A DNA stretch of 6,562 nt from JBBQVS01 sp038211295 (lineage in GTDB: Bacteria > Chloroflexota > Ktedonobacteria > Ktedonobacterales > Ktedonobacteraceae): contig JBBQVS010000127.1 in NCBI GenBank assembly GCA_038211295.1, positions 1 to 6,562 of the forward strand. Reading direction: 5' to 3'. Of this stretch, positions 1-6,362 are shown piece after piece (the first letter of the stretch is position 1; the number at the start of each line of letters is the position of its first letter). Position numbers and translations under genes: made by a program. The notes under the pieces are model-generated. The model was not told the origin of the DNA, made no database searches, and saw nothing but the letters and a program-made list of their open reading frames with translations.

Positions 1-10
1 TCTGCCCCCC

Positions 11-126
11 GCGCCATGCTGGCGCGCCCCCACGCCATGCGGTCGTGCCACACGCGCCTTGCGGTCTTGCCCACGCGCCATTCTGTCTTGCCTCACGCGC
101 CATGCTGTCTTGCCCACGCGCCATGC
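11..126. repeat. Degenerate 21/22-bp tandem repeat array
   Basis: Six copies of a GC-rich unit centred on GCGCCATGC start at about 11, 32, 54, 75, 97 and 118, giving steps of 21, 22, 21, 22 and 21 bp. The best-conserved unit reads roughly GCGCCATGCTGTCTTGCCCA; the copies at 97 and 118 are almost identical and the left-hand ones are more diverged. The array probably continues left of the window. It has no spacer structure and no partner genes, so it is not CRISPR. Related, diverged copies in the opposite orientation occur at 3441-3504 and 6376-6403. Open frames running through it give a Cys/His/Pro-rich seven-residue repeat, which is simply the 21-bp period read as codons. Function unknown. 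Confidence 0.8.
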
Positions 127-206
127 TTCCCAATCCGTCCACGTTATGCTCCCTATTTCCCATTCGTGCTTCATCATGTTCAGACGCTGCGCCTCTATAC
201 GCTCTA

Positions 207-233
207 TTGCCGCTATTCAACCTACACTATAAT
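207..233 (+). promoter_or_regulatory. Candidate sigma-70-type promoter for gene 1
   Basis: TTGCCG at 207-212 (4 of 6 matches to TTGACA) and a perfect TATAAT at 228-233 are separated by 15 bp, shorter than the usual 16-18. The perfect -10 is the main support. It lies over 200 bases upstream of the gene 1 start, so a closer promoter that I do not recognise is possible. Confidence 0.3.
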
Positions 234-434
234 TTCTTGCTAGAACGTTACAGTACTCATAGCCAAAAATACTATAGGTAAAAGTGTGCAGTTACACAAC
301 TCATAACGATACGTTTGTACTTATGAAGTCTGAGATTATTCTGTTGTATGGCTCTATTATACGAACTCGCGAACACCATTTAAGATGTATAGAAGAGTAA
401 AAAGGTACTTTTACGGTTCGGGATTTATACTAAA

Positions 435-440
435 AAGGGA
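435..440 (+). promoter_or_regulatory. Ribosome binding site choosing a TTG start for gene 1
   Basis: AAGGGA lies 6 nt before TTG at 447. The first in-frame ATG, at 456, would be 15 nt away, too far for this site. This favours the TTG start. The Tat motif is downstream of both candidate starts, so the choice does not change the functional call. Confidence 0.55.
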
Positions 441-446
441 ACGAAA

Positions 447-1916
447 TTGAGTAAAATGAGTAGACGTACTGTCTTGCGTACAGGTGCGGGACTGGTTGTT
501 GGTGCTGCTGGTATCGGCGCATGGTATGGCCTTCACAACACACCAGTCGCGACATACGCGAAACAAGGTCAAAGCGCGGACAATGTTGTCCTTCAGTGGA
601 ATAATGCCGCCCTACAGGCGATTGCAGCGACTGCGACAGGCCCCACCATCGGGGCGCGTGCGTTAGCGATCACACACACAAGTATGTATGATGCATGGAC
701 GGTCTGGGACTCTGTTGCGGTGCCGACCTGCCCCAACAATGGAATCGCCAGAATCGCAAAAAACAAGTGGAAAGATCAGACACAGGCCGTGTCTTACGCG
801 GCATATCGTTCGTTGCTCGACCTGTTTCCATCGCAGGCGGCGACCTTCACGACCCTATTGAGCAATCAGGGGTACGACTCTAACGACAACTCGACGGACA
901 CCACGACTCCCAGTGGTATTGGCAATGTAGCGGCGAAAGCTGTACTGGATTATCGACATACCGATGGCTCGAACCAGTTGGGTAGCCTCAACGCGGGTGC
1001 CGCGTACTCTGACTACACGGGTTACATGCCGATCAACACGCCAACGACAATTAACGACCCCAATCACTGGCAACCGTTGCTCACGCCCGCAGGCACGCAG
1101 CAGAAGTTTCTGACGCCGCATTGGGGCAAGGTAACGCCATTCGCGCTCTCTTCTGGCTCGCAGTTTCGGCCCTCTGGCCCTATCCTCGCAACACAGACGG
1201 ATTTCAAGGCGCAGACCGACGCGGTGCTACAGTTAAGCGCAGGACTTAATGACACAAGCAAAACCATCGCTGAATACTGGTCGGATGGCCCACGTAGTGT
1301 AACTCCTCCGGGTCACTGGGATCTCTTTTCGCAAGTTGTTTCAGGACAGTTTGTTTCACATAAGAACAAGCACGACATCAACGGAGACGTTTTGATGTTT
1401 TTCGCGCTCACCAACGCGATTTTTGATGCCAGTATCGCGTGCTGGGACTGTAAACGTGCCTTTGACTCGGTGCGTCCGATAACGGCGATTCACTATCTAT
1501 ACACGGGGCAACAAATTTCGGCCTGGGCAGGAGCAGGCAAGGGAACGAAGTCATTCGATGGTGGAATGTGGAAGAGTTACCTCGCCACACCTGCATTCGC
1601 GGAATATGTCTCTGGACACAGTACGTTTAGCGCGGCAGGCTCGTATGTGCTGGAGCAGGTTGTGGGAGCTGATACCTTCGGGAACTCCTACACAGCGGCG
1701 TCCGGTTCTTCGCTTGTGGAACCAAACATCACGCCTGCCACGAGTATCACGCTTTCCTGGCCCGGCTTTTCGGATGCCGCGACGCAGGCGGGTATGTCGC
1801 GCCGCTATGGTGGTATTCATTTTCAGAAGGCTGACGACGATGGACGCACACTGGGGCAGCAGGTCGCGGCGCAAGCCTGGGCAAAAGCACAGGCGTACAT
1901 TAACGGCAATGCGTAA
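447..1916 (+). CDS. Tat-exported vanadium-dependent haloperoxidase / PAP2-fold enzyme
   Basis: 489 residues from a TTG start. The N-terminus has a twin-arginine signal (SRRTVLR, residues 5-11) and a hydrophobic stretch to about residue 28, so the protein should be exported folded; a cleavage site near residue 38 (ATYA) is possible. An all-helical N-terminal domain contains ARALAITHTSMYDAW (70-84), typical of bacterial haloperoxidase-like proteins. The C-terminal half carries the three motifs of the acid phosphatase / vanadium haloperoxidase fold: K336-x6-R343-P344, S389-G390-H391, and S451-R452-x5-H458. By analogy with fungal vanadium chloroperoxidase, K336, R343, S389, G390 and R452 would hold vanadate, H458 would ligate vanadium and H391 would be the acid-base residue. 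Members oxidise halides with hydrogen peroxide; some relatives are phosphatases, and the motifs cannot distinguish the two or set halide preference. It appears monocistronic, followed by a hairpin at 1941-1967. The family call is firm, the exact substrate open. Confidence 0.9.
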   Translation: MSKMSRRTVLRTGAGLVVGAAGIGAWYGLHNTPVATYAKQGQSADNVVLQWNNAALQAIAATATGPTIGARALAITHTSMYDAWTVWDSVAVPTCPNNGIARIAKNKWKDQTQAVSYAAYRSLLDLFPSQAATFTTLLSNQGYDSNDNSTDTTTPSGIGNVAAKAVLDYRHTDGSNQLGSLNAGAAYSDYTGYMPINTPTTINDPNHWQPLLTPAGTQQKFLTPHWGKVTPFALSSGSQFRPSGPILATQTDFKAQTDAVLQLSAGLNDTSKTIAEYWSDGPRSVTPPGHWDLFSQVVSGQFVSHKNKHDINGDVLMFFALTNAIFDASIACWDCKRAFDSVRPITAIHYLYTGQQISAWAGAGKGTKSFDGGMWKSYLATPAFAEYVSGHSTFSAAGSYVLEQVVGADTFGNSYTAASGSSLVEPNITPATSITLSWPGFSDAATQAGMSRRYGGIHFQKADDDGRTLGQQVAAQAWAKAQAYINGNA

Positions 1917-1940
1917 TAGATAGGGTAGGTAAAACAAAGC

Positions 1941-1967
1941 ACGTGGCGAGATAAAAACTCGCCACGT
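1941..1967. terminator. Terminator-like hairpin after gene 1
   Basis: Perfect 10-bp inverted repeat ACGTGGCGAG / CTCGCCACGT around a 7-nt loop (ataaaaa), 24 nt after the gene 1 stop codon. On the plus strand it is followed by ATCAGCAGG, without the T-run of a classical intrinsic terminator. On the minus strand the stem is followed by GCTTTGTTTTACC, which is T-rich, but there is no leftward gene to stop. It probably ends or stabilises the gene 1 transcript. Confidence 0.6.
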
Positions 1968-2020
1968 ATCAGCAGGTGGTAGTGGGTGTGTATGGAAAAG
2001 CTTCCGCAAAATATATGTAG

Positions 2021-2050
2021 GTGACAATCCTGGGAATCATGCTGCATATT
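2021..2050 (+). promoter_or_regulatory. Candidate promoter for genes 2 and 3
   Basis: GTGACA at 2021-2026 (5 of 6 to TTGACA) and CATATT at 2045-2050 (4 of 6 to TATAAT) are 18 bp apart, in the gap between the gene 1 hairpin and gene 2. This would give a short leader of about 20 nt containing the AAAGGGAG ribosome binding site (2059-2066). The -10 is weak. Confidence 0.35.
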
Positions 2051-2075
2051 CTCGTAACAAAGGGAGAAGAAGATT

Positions 2076-3059
2076 ATGGCAACACTTCCATTTACAGAAC
2101 GCACCGCGCAGGGAAACCGCGCACAACCGACAGGTACAAAAACTAAAAACGTCTATCACGTTCTCCGTGAGCAGGTACATCGCAAACGCGTCGTCAATAT
2201 CATCTTACTCGTCATTACCGCGCTTCAACTTATAGACCTGCCGGGCGCGATCATGATGAAAAGTAACGTCTCGGTTGGCACAGTATTGTTGGGTCTGGTT
2301 CTATGCGGCATTGCTCTGCTGTTCAATCAGATTGGGAAAGTTACAATTGTAAGTATTCTCCTGATTGCTGTTGTAGACCTGGGGTGTGGCCTCATGTTGC
2401 TGACGACACCGATGGGACTGAGTGTAAGCGATCTACCAACATTCGATATCTTAATTGTTTCCGAGCTTATCGCGGTCTCTCTTCTTCCTCCGCTGAGTGT
2501 TTTTCCTGTGATGTTTAGTAACATCGCGTTCATCGCCGCCGATCTCGCGTTGCAACCGCGCACAGCAGAGCTACACATGGTTTTGAACTCAAGCATGGGC
2601 TTCAATGCTGTCGCGCAACCCATTAGCCTTCAGATTGTCGTTGCTGTCGTTTCCTATGTATGGGTGAAAAACGCACTGGTCGCGCTGGCACGCGCTGACC
2701 GTGCCGAAGAGATTGCAGAGATGCAACGTCGCGAGGCTACGATGCTGCAACGCGAAACTGAGCGACAGCAGCACCTTGATGAAGGCGTACAGCATCTTTC
2801 ACATATCCTGGTACAAGCCGCCAATGGAGACCGCACCGTTCGCGCACACATGAATCAGGATAATATGCTCTGGCGCATCGGCAACTCGCTCAATCTTTTG
2901 CTTACACGCGTGATGCGGACGGCCCAGCTTGAGCAGGAAAACAAACGATTGCGTACCGAAGTGACAACGCTTACGGAGGCGCGACACCTGGATAAAATGC
3001 GAGCGAGAACGTTTAGCCACGCAGAAGGTGACTCGTCAGCGCGAAATAGACATGTATAG
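2076..3059 (+). CDS. Six-TM membrane protein with cytoplasmic HAMP-like coiled coil
   Basis: 327 residues, ATG start 9 nt after AAAGGGAG. A basic, polar N-terminal tail of about 37 residues leads into roughly six hydrophobic segments (about 38-59, 66-86, 88-110, 124-138, 139-158 and 183-204), which puts both ends in the cytoplasm. Residues 205-240 are charged and heptad-like (AEEIAEMQRREATMLQRETE). They are followed by a region resembling a HAMP signalling helix pair (about 240-300: ANGDRTVRAHMNQDNMLWRI and then a run of leucines), ending in a second coiled coil (QLEQENKRLRTEV, 284-296). No kinase, cyclase, GGDEF or methyl-accepting domain follows, and the last 30 residues are polar and probably disordered. 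I infer a membrane sensor-like or dimerising protein without its own output. Its partner is unknown; the gene just downstream is probably co-transcribed. Confidence 0.75.
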   Translation: MATLPFTERTAQGNRAQPTGTKTKNVYHVLREQVHRKRVVNIILLVITALQLIDLPGAIMMKSNVSVGTVLLGLVLCGIALLFNQIGKVTIVSILLIAVVDLGCGLMLLTTPMGLSVSDLPTFDILIVSELIAVSLLPPLSVFPVMFSNIAFIAADLALQPRTAELHMVLNSSMGFNAVAQPISLQIVVAVVSYVWVKNALVALARADRAEEIAEMQRREATMLQRETERQQHLDEGVQHLSHILVQAANGDRTVRAHMNQDNMLWRIGNSLNLLLTRVMRTAQLEQENKRLRTEVTTLTEARHLDKMRARTFSHAEGDSSARNRHV

Positions 3060-3072
3060 TTGTTAGCGAAAC

Positions 3073-3077
3073 GGAGA
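3073..3077 (+). promoter_or_regulatory. Ribosome binding site fixing the gene 3 start at 3084
   Basis: GGAGA lies 6 nt before ATG at 3084. An in-frame TTG at 3060, directly after the gene 2 stop, would place this site inside the coding sequence and has no site of its own, so 3084 is the better start. Confidence 0.7.
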
Positions 3078-3083
3078 AAAAAT

Positions 3084-3440
3084 ATGGCGTTTATTCAACT
3101 CTGTCTGACTATCCCTATCGCGATGCTCGTGTTCCTCACAAGCACGTTACCCATTTTGTGCTTCTACGTGCTGTATAGTGCCTATAAACATAGAAAAAAG
3201 GCCGTAAAACTGGATACTTGCGTTGGATGTGTACCAGCAATAGTCACTCAAATAACGTTGGATGATAGAACCTGGAACGATGGGTGGATAGTAAAGGCGG
3301 CATGGATTGACGAGCAGACGCGTCAATCCTATACGTTTAGCAGTCAACCGCAGGAAATCCTTCCCGTGAAACATGTAGGTGACAAAGTTCTGGTGCTTAT
3401 CAATTCGTATAATCCCGTTTGCTACACTATGGAACTTTGA
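3084..3440 (+). CDS. Small single-pass membrane protein, DUF3592-like
   Basis: 118 residues from the ATG at 3084. The first 35 or so residues are hydrophobic (about 3-32, with LPILCFYVLYSAY at its end), followed by a basic patch (KHRKKAVK), so the N-terminal segment should be membrane-anchored with the remainder probably cytoplasmic. The rest looks beta-rich: a W..G-W-I-V-K-A-A-W-I-D stretch, then SYTFSS, VGDKVLVLINSYNP and a YTMEL end. This pattern of an 'A.W.D....y.F.S' strand followed by 'VGD.V.VLI...NP' resembles DUF3592-type proteins, whose role is not established; the match is by eye. It starts 24 nt after gene 2 ends, so the two probably form an operon. Base composition is somewhat more AT-rich than in genes 4-6. 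Confidence 0.7.
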   Translation: MAFIQLCLTIPIAMLVFLTSTLPILCFYVLYSAYKHRKKAVKLDTCVGCVPAIVTQITLDDRTWNDGWIVKAAWIDEQTRQSYTFSSQPQEILPVKHVGDKVLVLINSYNPVCYTMEL

Positions 3441-3504
3441 CATGGCAGGGGCGAGTGGGATATATGCGGGTGAAGGGCAAGGAGGCATGGCGTGGGCGTG
3501 ATGA
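3441..3504. repeat. Three diverged copies of the 21/22-bp repeat
   Basis: Beginning directly after the gene 3 stop codon, CATGGCAGGGGCGAGTGGG (3441), TATGCGGGTGAAGGGCAAGG (3463) and CATGGCGTGGGCGTG (3486) follow each other at steps of 22 and 23 bp. They match the reverse complement of the array at 11-126 (GCATGGCGCGTGGGCAAGAC), so this is an inverted, degenerate copy of the same repeat. Confidence 0.6.
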
Positions 3505-3519
3505 ACCGCGCCCAATTTA

Positions 3520-3528
3520 TGGTATACT
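3520..3528 (+). promoter_or_regulatory. Extended -10 promoter for the CpXC-mogA-WD40 operon
   Basis: TGGTATACT combines the extended -10 TG motif (3520-3521) with TATACT (3523-3528, 5 of 6 to TATAAT). No good -35 is seen 16-18 bp upstream, as is common for extended -10 promoters. A start near 3535 would give a leader of about 47 nt before the gene 4 ATG. Confidence 0.5.
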
Positions 3529-3581
3529 TTCTTTGTAATATATGTTGTACTTAGCAGAGAAAGCGTAACAGAAACGGCACC

Positions 3582-4220
3582 ATGTCTCGTTCAACCACAC
3601 ATACCTTAACCTGCCCCTGTGGGACGAAATTTTCTAGCGTCACCTACGAATACGTTAATGCCGCGCAAGACCCGCGATTGCGCTATGCTCTATTGTCCGG
3701 CCTGCTCAACGTCTCGACCTGCCCTAACTGCGGGCGACGGGCCGCTACATCCAACCCCTTCATCTATTCCGACCCGGCTTATGCCTTGCTCGCGTATGTA
3801 CACCCGCGCGTGGATGTACCAGAAGAGGCGCGTCTGCTCTTTCTGGAAAAGTTGCGCTCGGTATACGTGAACCTGACAGAGGAGCAAGAGGAATATGTGG
3901 ATGGTTACAGCAGAAAATCCTCCGCATTATTGAAAGCGGAAGACTTGCCACCATTGCAGATCATTTTCGGGGTGGAGCAACTCTGTGAGATTATCAGTAC
4001 GGTCTTGAGTCCCGATGATCGGCTGGGACGCCTGGCACTCAGCACACAGAGTCGAGATGAGGCCGAGCGCGGGCAATTTCTCGATATCGCACGTAAGCTG
4101 GCCTCTGAAATGGCCTGTAGCATCGAGGTGGAAGATTTCCCCGACGAGTACACCGTCTGGGTGTTTGGCTCACGTCGCCAGATCGGTGCGTTGATGCGCG
4201 AATTAGCACCAAGAGGATAA
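3582..4220 (+). CDS. CpXC-domain zinc-binding protein
   Basis: 212 residues. The N-terminal part has two cysteine pairs, C11-P-C13-G and C47-P-N-C50-G, separated by about 33 residues. This is the layout of the CpXC domain and suggests a structural zinc site. The segment between them (YVNAAQDPRLRYALLSGLLN) and the following 'SNPFIYSDPAYALLAYVHPR' (57-76) also fit that family, in which the region reads as an inward-facing binding domain of unknown ligand. The C-terminal part (about 80-212) is helical and acidic, without a motif I know. No signal peptide or membrane segment, so cytoplasmic. The ATG has no strong ribosome binding site just upstream. It is the first gene of a tight three-gene unit; mogA follows after 1 nt. 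Biochemical role unknown. Confidence 0.8.
   Translation: MSRSTTHTLTCPCGTKFSSVTYEYVNAAQDPRLRYALLSGLLNVSTCPNCGRRAATSNPFIYSDPAYALLAYVHPRVDVPEEARLLFLEKLRSVYVNLTEEQEEYVDGYSRKSSALLKAEDLPPLQIIFGVEQLCEIISTVLSPDDRLGRLALSTQSRDEAERGQFLDIARKLASEMACSIEVEDFPDEYTVWVFGSRRQIGALMRELAPRG
4211..4217 (+). promoter_or_regulatory. Ribosome binding site of mogA inside the gene 4 end
   Basis: AAGAGGA overlaps the last codons of the CpXC gene and sits 4-5 nt before the mogA ATG at 4222. This implies that translation of mogA is coupled to termination of the upstream gene. Confidence 0.6.
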
Positions 4221-4221
4221 C

Positions 4222-4707
4222 ATGATTACAGTCGGCGTATTGACCATCAGCGATGGCGCGGCTAAAGGCGAACGGCAAGACCTGAGCGGCGAGAATATCC
4301 GCACGCTGGTCGCGCGATTGCCGGACGCCAGCGTGAGCGCGAACGCGATTGTGCCGGATGAGACCGACGCGATAATCGCCGTTTTGCGGGCGTGGAGCGA
4401 CGAGCAACACTTGAACCTTGTGCTCACAACGGGTGGGACAGGACTTGCGCCACGTGACGTTACGCCAGAGGCGACACTCGCGGTACTCGAACGCGAGGCA
4501 CCCGGCATTGCCGAGGCGATGCGCTCAATCAGTCTAGAGTACACGCGAACCGCGATGCTCTCGCGTGGAGTCGCTGGTGTGCGGGGGCGCACACTGATAA
4601 TCAATCTCCCCGGTAGTCCCAAGGCTGTGCGTGAGTGCCTTGAGTATATTCTACCCGTCCTGCCACATGCGGTAAACCTGCTAACAGAAGGGCCACGCGA
4701 GCATTGA
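4222..4707 (+). CDS. mogA: Molybdopterin adenylyltransferase MogA
   Basis: 161 residues, normal for the MogA/MoaB family. MogA transfers AMP from ATP to molybdopterin, activating it for molybdenum insertion by MoeA in the cytoplasm. Seen in sequence: an N-terminal strand and TISDGAAKGERQDLSG (8-23), the nucleotide/pterin-binding TTGGTGLAPRDVTPEAT (69-85, with the TGGTG loop and D79), SRGVAGVRG (114-122) and NLPGSPKAVRE (128-138). The NLPG-x-PKA ending is more like MogA than MoaB, which usually has a different sequence after the PG. No other molybdenum-cofactor gene (moaA, moaC, moeA, moaD/E) lies in the window, so the rest of the pathway must be elsewhere. It is 1 nt after the CpXC gene and overlaps the WD40 gene by 4 nt. 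Confidence 0.9.
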   Translation: MITVGVLTISDGAAKGERQDLSGENIRTLVARLPDASVSANAIVPDETDAIIAVLRAWSDEQHLNLVLTTGGTGLAPRDVTPEATLAVLEREAPGIAEAMRSISLEYTRTAMLSRGVAGVRGRTLIINLPGSPKAVRECLEYILPVLPHAVNLLTEGPREH

Positions 4708-5576
4708 CGCGTCTCTATACAGGGCATAGCGACCACGTTTTTGCCCTCGCCTGCTCACCCGATGGTGGTACTATCGCATCGGGTGGCCGTGATACCACGG
4801 TACACATCTGGGACACGCGGACGGGGCGACTCATTATGTCCTATCATAATCACAACAATTGCGTCCTCTCCGTCGCCTGGTCGCCTGATGGACAGCGCAT
4901 CGCGTCGGGCGATACGGATGGCGAGGTACACGTCTGGGACGCGGCAACGGGCGCGTCCCAGCTGCTGTACACGGGCCATGTACGCTTTGTGCGTGGTATC
5001 GCCTGGTCGCCTGACGGTTGTTTGCTCGCGTCGGGTGGCGAATTTGGCGATAACACCGTGCAGGTCTGGAACGGCTCTAGTGGTGTACTCCTCTACACTC
5101 ACACCGCACAGTATCGTATCTTCGCCGTCTCCTGGTCGCGTCACAATACCATGATTGCCTCCGCCAGCTTTGATGGTCGCGTCCAACTTTGGGATGCCAC
5201 GAGTGGCGACATCTACCAGACTTATGCCGAAGATTTTGGCCCCGTGTATACCGTGCAATGGTCGCCCGATGGTCAATACATTGCCTTTGGGGGACAAAAA
5301 GGTACTGTACATATCTACCATGTGCTTGCACAATATCTGGTGTGTAGCTCTACAGGTCATAAAGGGGCGGTTAAAGCCCTCTGCTGGTCGCCCGATAGCC
5401 AACACGTTGTTTCAGGCGGCGATGATACACTTGTGCAGGTTTGGGACGCACAGACGGGGAAGTGCGAGGTTGTCATAAGAGAGCATCAGGCGTGGGTACG
5501 AGCAGTCGCGTGGTCGCCTGCCGATGACTATATCGCATCGGCAAGCGACAAAAATGTACACATTGCGCCACGTTGA
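4704..5576 (+). CDS. Stand-alone seven-bladed WD40 beta-propeller protein
   Basis: 290 residues, with seven WD40 repeats filling the whole protein. The 'W/C-S-P-D-G' turns or their variants are near 18, 60, 102, 144 (degenerate, SWSRHN), 187, 229 and 271, and 'V.IWD'-type blade ends are near 33-37, 76-79, 119-122, 160-164, 202-205, 244-248 and 285-287. The last blade ends NVHIAPR, lacking the usual W-D; the N-terminal RLYTGH strand probably closes the ring, as in other propellers. There is no signal peptide, membrane segment, kinase or NB-ARC domain, so it looks like a cytoplasmic protein-protein scaffold with an unknown partner. The start is TTG at 4704, inside the mogA stop (TTGA), with a weak GAAGGG 11 nt upstream; no ATG fits before the first repeat. 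Expression therefore likely depends on mogA translation. Confidence 0.85.
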   Translation: MTRLYTGHSDHVFALACSPDGGTIASGGRDTTVHIWDTRTGRLIMSYHNHNNCVLSVAWSPDGQRIASGDTDGEVHVWDAATGASQLLYTGHVRFVRGIAWSPDGCLLASGGEFGDNTVQVWNGSSGVLLYTHTAQYRIFAVSWSRHNTMIASASFDGRVQLWDATSGDIYQTYAEDFGPVYTVQWSPDGQYIAFGGQKGTVHIYHVLAQYLVCSSTGHKGAVKALCWSPDSQHVVSGGDDTLVQVWDAQTGKCEVVIREHQAWVRAVAWSPADDYIASASDKNVHIAPR

Positions 5577-5580
5577 TTTA

Positions 5581-6312
5581 TTATTCGGTTGGAGCTTTCG
5601 TGGGTTGCGGGTGTCCCGTGTCCGCCCACTTGCGGTAAGGGGGAACGGGCAGCTCGCTCCATGGGATTGTGCGGGACTCTTCGAGGCCACGCACATGCGT
5701 GTCGTCGTTGTAGTGAACAAGTCGCCAACGTGGTTTTCTCTTTTCGGAAGGCGATGTTTTGGCCCAGTAGGTGATCGAGGTATTGCGTGTATCGAAGCGC
5801 GTCTCTGGCACTCGCAACGTCTCTAGTCCCAGAAAGTAGATAAAAGAGACATCGATAATACCACCATGACATACGACGATAATGGTTTTTCCCTCGTGTT
5901 CCGTGAGGATGCGATGCAGGGCAGTGCCGCCACGCAACACGAACGCGCCCCACGTCTCGCCTCCTGGTGAGACGGGATGAAATGGGTTCTCTTCCAGATA
6001 ATAGCCCCCAAATTTTTCGCGGAACTCCGTAACGGTCATATTTTCGGCTACGCCGGGGTGTAGCTCCTGCACTTCATCATCGAAAAGAATGGGCATATTT
6101 TTGAACGCGGGCGCGATAATCTGTGCCGTTTGACGCGCGCGCGGAAGAGTGCTTGCGATAAAAACATCGGGCGCAATCTCGCCCGTCGCGGCTAAACGGT
6201 CTCGCAACCGCTCCGCCTGCTGAACGCCCAGCGCGGTCAAACCATTATCACGGAGCGACTCACCCTTCTGGGTAGAAGCCTCTCCATGACGAATAAGATA
6301 GAGATGTGTCAT
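5581..6312 (-). CDS. Histidine phosphatase family protein (phosphoglycerate-mutase-like)
   Basis: 243 residues from the ATG at 6312 (minus strand). Starting there gives MTHLYLIRHGEAS, the standard beginning of the family; an upstream in-frame TTG (6348) would add 12 residues with no matching family pattern. Catalytic residues visible are R8-H9-G10 (phosphohistidine), R58 in STLPRARQT, E83 in VQELHPG and H149 in VVCHGG. The family includes phosphoglycerate mutases, alpha-ribazole phosphatase and broad-specificity phosphatases; the substrate cannot be told here. The C-terminus, about 185-243, is an extra tail rich in charged residues and proline (KRKPRWRLVHYNDDTH, then PVPPYRKWADTGHPQPTKAP), longer than in minimal members of about 200 residues. 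It converges on the WD40 gene with only 4 nt between stop codons. The upstream ribosome binding site is weak. Confidence 0.88.
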   Translation of the reverse strand: MTHLYLIRHGEASTQKGESLRDNGLTALGVQQAERLRDRLAATGEIAPDVFIASTLPRARQTAQIIAPAFKNMPILFDDEVQELHPGVAENMTVTEFREKFGGYYLEENPFHPVSPGGETWGAFVLRGGTALHRILTEHEGKTIIVVCHGGIIDVSFIYFLGLETLRVPETRFDTRNTSITYWAKTSPSEKRKPRWRLVHYNDDTHVRGLEESRTIPWSELPVPPYRKWADTGHPQPTKAPTE

Positions 6313-6362
6313 GACCTGTAGTGTATCCTTCCAATAGTCTATGCACAATGTTCACCGTAGGT

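Larger units (their letters stand above)
127..446. other. AT-rich non-coding stretch upstream of gene 1
   Basis: About 320 bases with no gene I can support. Composition changes sharply from the GC-rich repeat to AT-rich DNA after about position 200. It contains one reasonable -10 hexamer (TATAAT at 228-233) and the ribosome binding site of gene 1 at its right end. If transcription starts near 240, the gene 1 mRNA would have a leader of about 200 nt; I see no strong long hairpin or recognisable riboswitch in it. Confidence 0.5.

Noticed and set aside
11..126. Possible CRISPR array
   Set aside because: Units are contiguous, degenerate and 21-22 bp with no unique spacers, and there are no cas genes nearby.
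16..281. Two overlapping open frames of 75 and 78 codons rich in Cys, His, Ala and Pro
   Set aside because: They are the 21-bp tandem repeat read in two frames, have no ribosome binding site and run on into AT-rich non-coding DNA. A Cys/His-rich metal-binding peptide is conceivable but unsupported.
1551..2027. 158-codon minus-strand open frame over the end of the haloperoxidase gene
   Set aside because: It is antisense to a well-supported gene, has no recognisable motif, and extends across the terminator hairpin; a shadow frame.
3060..3083. Upstream TTG start for the DUF3592-like gene
   Set aside because: There is no ribosome binding site before it, whereas GGAGA is well placed for the ATG at 3084.
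4203..4736. 177-codon minus-strand open frame across mogA
   Set aside because: It is the antisense shadow of mogA; the serine/arginine-rich product has no domain and mogA motifs are clear on the plus strand.
4755..5405. 216-codon minus-strand open frame across the WD40 gene
   Set aside because: It is the complement of repetitive WD40 codons, so its apparent internal repeats only mirror the propeller blades.
6313..6348. Upstream TTG start adding 12 residues to the histidine phosphatase
   Set aside because: The ATG at 6312 gives the standard family N-terminus directly at the first strand; the extension adds nothing recognisable.
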